From positions 124,001 through 188,000 of the forward strand of contig NZ_MJLZ01000002.1 in NCBI RefSeq assembly GCF_003666245.1: a stretch of 64,000 bases of DNA. The letters are read 5' to 3'. The stretch comes from Brenneria alni (GTDB lineage Bacteria; Pseudomonadota; Gammaproteobacteria; Enterobacterales; Enterobacteriaceae). The translations under genes were made by a program, and so were the position numbers. The notes beneath the pieces are model-generated. The model made no database searches. It was not told where the DNA came from and saw only the letters and a program-made list of their open reading frames with translations. Positions 9,542-18,403 of this stretch are shown here, piece after piece (positions within the stretch are counted from its first letter, which is position 1; every line of letters starts with the position of its first letter).

Positions 9542-10339
9542 ATGTACGATAAATTATTGACGGTTTCTGATGCGGCGAAAATGCTGGGGATCTCCGCCAG
9601 CACCTTGAGGCGTCTGGAGGAAAATGGCGAGGTGAAAACCTATGGCCTTAAGGTGGTTTACACCCCCGGCGGCCAGCGGCGCTATCTGGCCGATGAAATC
9701 CAGCTCATTTATTCACAGACCGGGTTTGCCAGTAAAATCGGTTTTGGCTCGAAGGCGGCGGTTCTGATACGGGACGTGACCTATGCCTTTATGGATTCGG
9801 GCTCCACGCTGGCGATCAATACGTCGTTTAATAAAGCTGCGCTGCGTCAGTTGCTGGAACAGGCCAGGCAACATCAATTGCCGACGGTATTCAGCCGTAC
9901 GATTTATCAGGAAGAGCACCACTTTTCCCGTATGTGGGGGAAAAAGTTCTCCTCTATCACGGCGCTGACGGAGGATGCCTACCTTAATCAGATTGATGCG
10001 GAGCTGGAAGGTATCGCCTTCGATCGGATGCAATCCACCTGTTATATCTCCGATTTGCACGGCCACGATCTGACGACGTGGCTGAAACGGCAGGGCGTGG
10101 ATACGCTCATTCTGGGCGGGGTAACCGCTAGCGGCAGTTTGCGCGCCACAGCGATTGAAGCGTTCCAGGATGGGTTTCACGTGGTATTACCACGCGAGAT
10201 TGCCGGTGATAGAAGTCAGTCCGTGTTGGATTTTACGCTGTTGGATCTCAACGCCCGTTATGCGGATGTGCTTGGCATTGACGAGGTATTCGGCTGGCTG
10301 GCCGAACAGCCGGTTGCGGCGCAATCGGAGCAGGCGTAA
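9542..10339 (+). CDS. MerR-type HTH fused to an inactive-looking isochorismatase-fold domain; likely regulator
   Basis: 265 aa in two parts. Residues 5-57 form a MerR/excisionase-like DNA-binding domain (LTVSDAAKMLGISASTLRRL, then a wing with TPGGQRRYLADE). Residues 70-250 resemble the isochorismatase / N-carbamoylsarcosine amidase / biuret hydrolase fold: AVLIRDVTYAF with the family Asp (D78), TLILGGVTASGSLRATAIEA, and VVLPREIAGDR. The catalytic Cys expected in the SGCVRAT motif is Ser199 (SGSLRAT), and the catalytic Lys position appears to be Arg162, so catalysis by the family mechanism is unlikely. I infer a ligand-sensing regulator of the upstream amide-uptake operon. The ATG has GGATGG upstream. 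I know of no characterised protein with this architecture. Confidence 0.8.
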   Translation: MYDKLLTVSDAAKMLGISASTLRRLEENGEVKTYGLKVVYTPGGQRRYLADEIQLIYSQTGFASKIGFGSKAAVLIRDVTYAFMDSGSTLAINTSFNKAALRQLLEQARQHQLPTVFSRTIYQEEHHFSRMWGKKFSSITALTEDAYLNQIDAELEGIAFDRMQSTCYISDLHGHDLTTWLKRQGVDTLILGGVTASGSLRATAIEAFQDGFHVVLPREIAGDRSQSVLDFTLLDLNARYADVLGIDEVFGWLAEQPVAAQSEQA

Positions 10340-10353
10340 CACCTCGCGCCGCC

Positions 10354-10614
10354 TTACATATCCAGTTCAATATCGTCCAGCGGCATACAGCAGCAGGGCA
10401 GGATTTCGTCTTGCTGAATGCAGGCCAGCGGTGTCTGACGGTAGGCCACCTTGCCCTTGAGCAAGCGGATACGGCATGAACCGCAATAGCCGGAACGGCA
10501 CTGATATTCGACGTTGACCCGATTAAACTCCAGCACGTCCAGCAGTGAGCGCCCGGCATCTGAGCAGGCGAACTGCGCACCGGATGTGCGCAGTGTAATG
10601 GTTGATATGGTCAT
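10354..10614 (-). CDS. yfaE: 2Fe-2S ferredoxin YfaE
   Basis: Plant-type [2Fe-2S] ferredoxin, 86 aa, that helps rebuild the diferric-tyrosyl cofactor of ribonucleotide reductase subunit NrdB. Three cluster Cys are in CRSGYCGSC and a fourth in the C-terminal ILPCCCMP segment. It starts 2 bp after the nrdB stop, the same nrdA-nrdB-yfaE order as in E. coli. Its 3' end converges with the HTH/hydrolase-like gene, 14 bp apart. Confidence 0.95.
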   Translation of the reverse strand: MTISTITLRTSGAQFACSDAGRSLLDVLEFNRVNVEYQCRSGYCGSCRIRLLKGKVAYRQTPLACIQQDEILPCCCMPLDDIELDM

Positions 10615-10616
10615 GA

Positions 10617-11747
10617 CTACAGTTGGAAATCACTCAGGTCATCGGCATTGATTTCGGAATCAATCTGGCCCACCAGATAAGAACTGACTTCCACTTCCTG
10701 CGGGGCAACCTGTACGTTATCGGAAACCAGCCAGGCGTTAATCCACGGAATAGGGTTAGTGCGTGTTGTGAACGGTAGCGCCAGACCCACCGCCTGCATA
10801 CGAATATTGGTAATGTATTCAATATACTGGCACAGGATATCTTTGTTCAGGCCAATCATCGAGCCATCACGGAACAGGTATTCAGCCCACTCTTTTTCCT
10901 GCTGGGCGGCGAGTACGAACAGGTCGTAGCACTCTTGCTGACACTCTTGCGCAATGCCAGCCATGTCCGGATCGTCATTACCTGATCGCATCAGGTTCAG
11001 CATATGTTGAGTACCCGTCAGGTGCAGGGCTTCATCACGGGCAATCAGCTTGATGATTTTGGCGTTGCCTTCCATCAGTTCACGCTCGGCAAAGGCGAAC
11101 GAGCAGGCAAAGCTGACGTAGAAACGGATCGCTTCCAGCGCGTTAACGCTCATCAGGCACAGATAAAGTTTCTTTTTCAGCTCATACAAATTGACGGTTA
11201 TGGTTTTACCATTCACCTGATGGGTGCCTTCACCCAGCAGGTGATAGTAGCTGGTCATTTCGATCAGTGTGTCGTAGTAACCGGAAATGTCCTTGGCACG
11301 TTTGAGGATCTCTTCATTGGTGACGATGTCATCAAACACCAGTGACGGGTCGTTAACAATGTTACGGATAATATGGGTGTAGGAACGTGAGTGGATGGTT
11401 TCTGAAAACGCCCAGGTTTCCACCCATGTTTCCAATTCTGGAATGGAAATCAGCGGTAGCAGCGCCACATTCGGGCTACGACCCTGAATGGAATCCAGCA
11501 AAGTCTGGTATTTCAGATTGCTGATAAATATGTGTTTTTCATGATCAGGCAACGCCTGGTAATCGATACGATCACGGGAAACATCAACCTCTTCCGGACG
11601 CCAGAAAAAAGAGAGTTGTTTCTCAATGAGTTTCTCAAAAATTTCGTATTTTTGCTGATCGAAACGAGCAACGTTAACCGACTGACCAAAGAACATCGGT
11701 TCAAGGAGCTGGTCGTTTTTATTCTGTGAAAAAGTGGTATAAGCCAT
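10617..11747 (-). CDS. nrdB: Ribonucleoside-diphosphate reductase class Ia, beta subunit
   Basis: Radical-generating subunit R2, 376 aa, identical in length to E. coli NrdB. It holds the diiron site ([24 protein letters not shown]) and the tyrosyl radical region, and passes the radical to NrdA for dNTP synthesis. The start MAYTTFSQ at 11747 has GGAGAG 5 bases upstream. The frame stays open 84 bases further upstream (start at 11831), but that extension ([11 protein letters not shown]...) is translated from a dispersed repeat and is not part of NrdB. The gene follows nrdA after a 317-bp repeat-filled spacer. Confidence 0.97.
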   Translation of the reverse strand: MAYTTFSQNKNDQLLEPMFFGQSVNVARFDQQKYEIFEKLIEKQLSFFWRPEEVDVSRDRIDYQALPDHEKHIFISNLKYQTLLDSIQGRSPNVALLPLISIPELETWVETWAFSETIHSRSYTHIIRNIVNDPSLVFDDIVTNEEILKRAKDISGYYDTLIEMTSYYHLLGEGTHQVNGKTITVNLYELKKKLYLCLMSVNALEAIRFYVSFACSFAFAERELMEGNAKIIKLIARDEALHLTGTQHMLNLMRSGNDDPDMAGIAQECQQECYDLFVLAAQQEKEWAEYLFRDGSMIGLNKDILCQYIEYITNIRMQAVGLALPFTTRTNPIPWINAWLVSDNVQVAPQEVEVSSYLVGQIDSEINADDLSDFQL

Positions 11748-11757
11748 TGTTCTCTCC

Positions 11758-11880
11758 AAAAAAATGCCGGGAGCATTTTTTAACGCCGCTTGCGGCGGCC
11801 CGAAAGGGGGCGGGCAGGGATAGCCCGCCATAAAAAAATGCCGGGAGCATTTTTTAACGCCGCTTGCGGCGGCCTGCCAT
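11758..11880 (-). repeat. Tandem terminator-like repeat in the nrdB leader
   Basis: Two tandem units read on the minus strand: unit A 11831-11758 and a shortened unit B 11880-11832. Both carry GGCCGCCGCAAGCGGCGTTA and end in AAAAAATGC-tcccg-GCATTTTTTT, a perfect intrinsic-terminator shape. Unit A also has the GGCGGGC...GCCCGCC hairpin. Unit A abuts the nrdB Shine-Dalgarno site. Related units occur at 52359-52484 before upp, and a fragment lies near katA. Confidence 0.85.
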
Positions 11881-11891
11881 AAAAGTATTAA

Positions 11892-12054
11892 GCTGCCATT
11901 ACAGCCTCAGACCATTGACAAAGCTCTTTACTAGGGAGAGCGTACTGAGGGGTCGTAGCGGCGTAAGCCGCCGGAGCGCCCCTCGGTACGGTAGGCCCGT
12001 GTATCTCAGGCTTACAAGCGGCTTTGTCAGAACATTAGGCTGCCATTACAGCCT
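11892..12054. repeat. Direct-repeat-bounded palindromic element in the nrdA-nrdB spacer
   Basis: A 16-bp perfect direct repeat GCTGCCATTACAGCCT lies at 11892-11907 and 12039-12054. Inside it, an 8-bp inverted pair GACAAAGC (11917-11924) and GCTTTGTC (12021-12028) is placed symmetrically. The centre (about 11942-11989) is a large GC-rich imperfect hairpin that starts and ends with GTAC and has GAGGGG/CCCCTC arms. It looks like a small non-coding mobile or REP-type element, or an mRNA processing hairpin between nrdA and nrdB. Confidence 0.65.
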
Positions 12055-12064
12055 TAATACGGGC

Positions 12065-14350
12065 TTAAATCTTACAGGCTCCGCCTTCGCAACCGTCGTC
12101 CTGCGATTCTGCCAACAGGTCGCCCTGCGCATCTTCCGCACCATCACGGGTGTTTTGGTAGTAGAGCGTTTTTACGCCGAGTTTATACGCTGTCAGCAAA
12201 TCTTTCAGTAATTGCTTCATCGGCACTTTGCCAGACGCAAAACGAGACGGATCGTAGTTGGTATTGGACGAAATCGCCTGATCGACAAATTTCTGCATTA
12301 AGCCGACCAGTTGCAGATAGCCATCATTGTTGGGCATTTCCCACAACAGTTCGTAAGCGTCTTTCAGCGTTTCATATTCCGGCACCACCTGACGCAGAAT
12401 ACCGTCTTTAGACGCCTTGACGCTGATGTGACCACGCGGCGGCTCAATACCATTGGTGGCATTGGATATCTGCGAAGAGGTTTCAGACGGCATCAATGCG
12501 GACAACGTCGAGTTGCGCAGGCCGTGTTGTTTAATCTCGTGACGCAGCGTTTCCCAGTCGTAATGCAGCGGTTCGTTACAAACCGCGTCAAGATCGCGTT
12601 TGTAAGTATCAATCGGCAACACACCCTGCGAGTAGGTGGTTTCGTTGAACCACGGGCAGGCGCCTTGCTCACGCGCCAATACGTTAGAGGCTTTCAGCAG
12701 ATAATACTGAATGGCTTCAAACGTTCTGTGGGTCAGGTTGTTGGCGCTGCCGTCGGAATAGCGCACGCCGTTTTTTGCCAGATAGTAGGCGAAATTGATC
12801 ACGCCGATGCCCAGGGTACGACGCCCCATCGCGCCGCGCTGGGCGGCTGGGATCGGATAGTCCTGATAATCGAGCAGGGCATCCAGTGCGCGAACCGCCA
12901 ATGTCGCCAGTTCTTCCAGATCGTCAAGGCTGTTGATGGCGCCGAGGTTAAAGGCGGATAGCGTACACAGCGCGATTTCGCCGTTTTCGTCGTTAACGTC
13001 TTCCAGCGGTTTGGTGGGCAAGGCAATTTCCAGACACAGGTTGGACTGACGAACCGGGGCGATTTGGGCGTCAAACGGGCTGTGGGTATTGCAGTGATCC
13101 ACATTCTGGATATAAATACGACCGGTTGAGGCGCGTTCCTGCATCATCAGGGAAAACAGCTCCACCGCTTTAATACGCTGCTTGCGGATGCCGTCATCCT
13201 GCTCATATTTCACGTACAGGCGTTCAAATTCCTCCTGATCGGCAAAGAAAGCATCATACAGCCCCGGTACATCGGACGGGCTGAACAGCGTGATATCTTC
13301 GCTTTTAACCAAACGCTGGTACATCAGCTTATTAATCTGTACGCCATAGTCGAGGTGACGGACGCGGTTGCCTTCCACGCCACGGTTGTTTTTCAGCACC
13401 AGCAGACTTTCCACTTCCAGATGCCACATCGGGTAGAACAGCGTGGCCGCTCCCCCGCGCACACCACCCTGAGAGCAGGATTTCACTGCCGTCTGGAAGT
13501 GTTTGTAAAAGGGAATACAGCCGGTATGGAAGGCCTCGCCGCCGCGGATCGGGCTGCCCAGTGCGCGAATGCGACCGGCATTGATACCGATACCGGCGCG
13601 CTGGGAAACGTATTTCACGATAGCGCTGGAGGTGGCGTTGATGGAATCCAGGCTATCGCCGCATTCGATCAGCACACAGGAACTGAACTGACGGGTCGGG
13701 GTACGCACGCCGGACATAATCGGCGTCGGCAGCGAGATTTTGAACGTGGAGACGGCATCATAAAAACGCTTTACGTAATCCAGACGGGTTTCACGCGGAT
13801 AGCCGGAGAACAGGCAGGCCGCCACCAGAATATACAGGAACTGGGCGCTTTCATAGATATCGCCGGTCACGCGGTTCTGAACCAGATATTTCCCTTCGAG
13901 CTGCTTAACCGCCGCATAGGAAAAATTCATGTCGCGCCAGTGGTCGATGAACGTATCCATTTCGGCAAACTCTTCCGGGCTATAGTCTTCCAGCAGATGT
14001 TTGTCGTATTTACCCATGTCGACCATTTTGCTGACGTGAGCCAGCAGTGCAGGCGGTTCAAACTGACCGTAGGCTTTTTTACGCAGATGGAAAATGGCCA
14101 GACGTGCGGCCAGAAACTGGTAATCCGGACTTTCACGGGAGATCAGATCCGCTGCCGCTTTAATGATGGTTTCGTGGATATCCGCAGTGCGGATGCCGTC
14201 ATAAAACTGAATGTGAGAGCGCAGTTCCACCTGAGAAACAGAGACATTGTGCAATCCTTCCGCAGCCCAGGTAATGACCCGGTGGATTTTATCCAGATTG
14301 ATTCTTTCTTTACTGCCATCGCGCTTGGTAACGAGCAAGCTCTGGTTCAT
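12065..14350 (-). CDS. nrdA: Ribonucleoside-diphosphate reductase class Ia, alpha subunit
   Basis: Catalytic subunit R1, 761 aa, as in E. coli. It reduces NDPs to dNDPs. An N-terminal ATP-cone runs from MNQSLLVTKRDGSKERINL to about residue 90 (overall activity site). The barrel contains the finger-loop and active-site Cys regions (SSCVLIECGDS; NLCLEIALP), and the C-terminal tail ends CEGGACKI, the mobile redox Cys pair. Two NrdR boxes sit upstream. Transcribed towards nrdB and yfaE. Confidence 0.98.
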   Translation of the reverse strand: MNQSLLVTKRDGSKERINLDKIHRVITWAAEGLHNVSVSQVELRSHIQFYDGIRTADIHETIIKAAADLISRESPDYQFLAARLAIFHLRKKAYGQFEPPALLAHVSKMVDMGKYDKHLLEDYSPEEFAEMDTFIDHWRDMNFSYAAVKQLEGKYLVQNRVTGDIYESAQFLYILVAACLFSGYPRETRLDYVKRFYDAVSTFKISLPTPIMSGVRTPTRQFSSCVLIECGDSLDSINATSSAIVKYVSQRAGIGINAGRIRALGSPIRGGEAFHTGCIPFYKHFQTAVKSCSQGGVRGGAATLFYPMWHLEVESLLVLKNNRGVEGNRVRHLDYGVQINKLMYQRLVKSEDITLFSPSDVPGLYDAFFADQEEFERLYVKYEQDDGIRKQRIKAVELFSLMMQERASTGRIYIQNVDHCNTHSPFDAQIAPVRQSNLCLEIALPTKPLEDVNDENGEIALCTLSAFNLGAINSLDDLEELATLAVRALDALLDYQDYPIPAAQRGAMGRRTLGIGVINFAYYLAKNGVRYSDGSANNLTHRTFEAIQYYLLKASNVLAREQGACPWFNETTYSQGVLPIDTYKRDLDAVCNEPLHYDWETLRHEIKQHGLRNSTLSALMPSETSSQISNATNGIEPPRGHISVKASKDGILRQVVPEYETLKDAYELLWEMPNNDGYLQLVGLMQKFVDQAISSNTNYDPSRFASGKVPMKQLLKDLLTAYKLGVKTLYYQNTRDGAEDAQGDLLAESQDDGCEGGACKI

Positions 14351-14426
14351 GTTGGGATTTACCTGTGGGTGAAATAAAAATGCCCCTGTTTATTCACGAT
14401 CCTGCTGTGGTTAACTCTGTGCATAA

Positions 14427-14474
14427 ATACTACATATAGGGGATTTTTGATAAAGGAATCACTATATGGTGAGT
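14427..14474 (-). promoter_or_regulatory. Tandem NrdR boxes upstream of nrdA
   Basis: Two 16-bp sites resembling the NrdR consensus (ACACWATATATWGTGT): ATACTACATATAGGGG (14427-14442) and TCACTATATGGTGAGT (14459-14474). Their starts are 32 bp apart, about three helical turns, the phase usual for NrdR. They lie 77-125 bp before nrdA. NrdR with ATP/dATP would repress here. The rest of the 334-bp gap 14351-14684 holds the ubiG terminator and no gene. Confidence 0.8.
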
Positions 14475-14640
14475 ATTGTAGTTAGGATTCTTTTAAGAAC
14501 AAGAGTTGATTTTGGCGTGAAATTAAGGTTCTGAAACGCCGTGTTTTACTTAGGTCTTGTTTTGTAAGGGCTGAAGACGATGTCAACAATCTGGAAAAAA
14601 AAGAAAATCTGGATAAGACGGCGATTTTCTCGTCGATGGG

Positions 14641-14669
14641 AAGAAATTGCGCAACAAGGTGTTACGCAA
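14641..14669 (-). terminator. Terminator after ubiG
   Basis: On the minus strand, 15 bases after the ubiG stop: arms TTGCGTAACA and TGTTGCGCAA (one mismatch) around a 3-base loop, followed by TTTCTT. Confidence 0.7.
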
Positions 14670-14684
14670 TGTTTAAGATTATTC

Positions 14685-15440
14685 TTAATTGGCAGGATTG
14701 GCAGGATTGGCAGGATTGGCAGGATTGGCGGATTGCGTATGCAACATATAGTTCACATCCACATTCGAACCGAGTTTAAAGCGGTCTGTCAGCGGGTTGT
14801 AGTGTAATCCGATGATGTGCTTTTCGTGCAGCGGGGTGGCGTCAATCCAGCCAATCAGTTCGGCAGGGCGGATGAACTTTTTAATATCGTGCGTGCCACG
14901 CGGTAGTATCTTCAGAAGGTATTCGGCGCCGACGACGGCCATTATCCAGGCTTTGGCGTTGCGGTTAATGGTGGAGAAGAAAACATGGCCGCCCGGTTTA
15001 ACCAGATTTGCACAGGCCTGAACCACTGATTGCGGGTCGGGAACGTGTTCCAGCATTTCCATACAGGTAACGACATCATATTCACCGCTGTGCGCCTGAG
15101 CGTGCGCCTCGACGGTTTGCTGAATGTAATTCACCGCCATACCGCTTTCCAGCGCGTGTAAACGGGCCACCTGCAACGGCTCGGCCCCCATATCCAGACC
15201 GGTGACATCCGCGCCTTCCCGCGCCATGCTTTCGGCCAGAATGCCGCCGCCGCAGCCCACATCCAGCACTTTCTTGCCAAACAGCCCTTCGGTATGCTGC
15301 GCAATGTAGCCCAGCCGCAGCGGGTTGATGCGGTGTAATGGTTTGAACTCGCCTTCCAGATCCCACCAGCGTGAAGCAATGGCTTCAAATTTGGCAATTT
15401 CCTGCTGGTCGACGTTCGGTGTTTGATTTTCTGCATTCAT
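14685..15440 (-). CDS. ubiG: Ubiquinone biosynthesis O-methyltransferase UbiG
   Basis: SAM-dependent methyltransferase carrying out both O-methylations in ubiquinone synthesis, 251 aa. The SAM motif is [13 protein letters not shown], followed by [13 protein letters not shown] and [16 protein letters not shown]. The preferred start is MNAENQ at 15440; another ATG lies two codons earlier. The protein matches E. coli UbiG up to VNYMLHTQ and then has the extra tail [15 protein letters not shown], encoded by a 9-bp tandem repeat. Divergent from gyrA across 207 bp, as in E. coli. Confidence 0.96.
   Translation of the reverse strand: MNAENQTPNVDQQEIAKFEAIASRWWDLEGEFKPLHRINPLRLGYIAQHTEGLFGKKVLDVGCGGGILAESMAREGADVTGLDMGAEPLQVARLHALESGMAVNYIQQTVEAHAQAHSGEYDVVTCMEMLEHVPDPQSVVQACANLVKPGGHVFFSTINRNAKAWIMAVVGAEYLLKILPRGTHDIKKFIRPAELIGWIDATPLHEKHIIGLHYNPLTDRFKLGSNVDVNYMLHTQSANPANPANPANPAN
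14688..14729 (-). repeat. 9-bp minisatellite at the 3' end of ubiG
   Basis: The unit ATTGGCAGG (plus strand) is repeated four times without error from 14688 to 14723, followed by ATTGGC. It encodes Asn-Pro-Ala repeats at the UbiG C terminus. A 9-bp unit keeps frame, so copy-number change would alter tail length only. The stop codon lies at 14685-14687. Confidence 0.9.
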
Positions 15441-15632
15441 GTGCAATCACGACCTTTGGTTATCTTCGTCTCCCGCGAGTATATCGTCAGCGCCTGCGAT
15501 GTTATAGCGATCATCGATTTTCTAATCTTGCGCTTAAGCGACCATCCCTGGTTGATTGGCAGGAGTTTCCCCCGAAACTGCGCTTTGTGATATACTTTTC
15601 CACCTTTTGAACTCGGGTAGATGCATAAATAG

Positions 15633-18287
<2,655 letters not shown>

Positions 18288-18305
18288 ACTTAGGGTAAAT
18301 GTCAG

Positions 18306-18333
18306 GCCAGCGTGTGATGCGCTGGCTTTTTTT
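18306..18333 (+). terminator. gyrA intrinsic terminator
   Basis: Stem GCCAGCG (18306-18312) and CGCTGGC (18320-18326), followed by seven T, 18 bp after the gyrA stop. Confidence 0.92.
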
Positions 18334-18403
18334 ATGCAGTATAGGTAGTGTGTACGCAGGTTTGCGCATCTTTTTCGGCTTTCTTAAGTCCAACGGTATC
18401 CAC

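Noticed and set aside
11748..11831. 28-residue N-terminal extension of NrdB
   Set aside because: Encoded by the dispersed repeat; the conserved start MAYTTFSQ with GGAGAG fits the E. coli length exactly.
13355..14377. 340-codon open frame on the plus strand
   Set aside because: It lies wholly opposite nrdA, whose protein is unmistakable; the product has the composition of a reverse-strand shadow.
14580..14807. Small plus-strand ORF with [10 protein letters not shown] repeat
   Set aside because: The repeat is the ubiG minisatellite read in the wrong direction, and it overlaps the ubiG terminator.
18299..18403. Upstream ATG start for RcsC
   Set aside because: It would place the gyrA terminator inside rcsC; the TTG at 18404 gives the conserved N terminus and His479.
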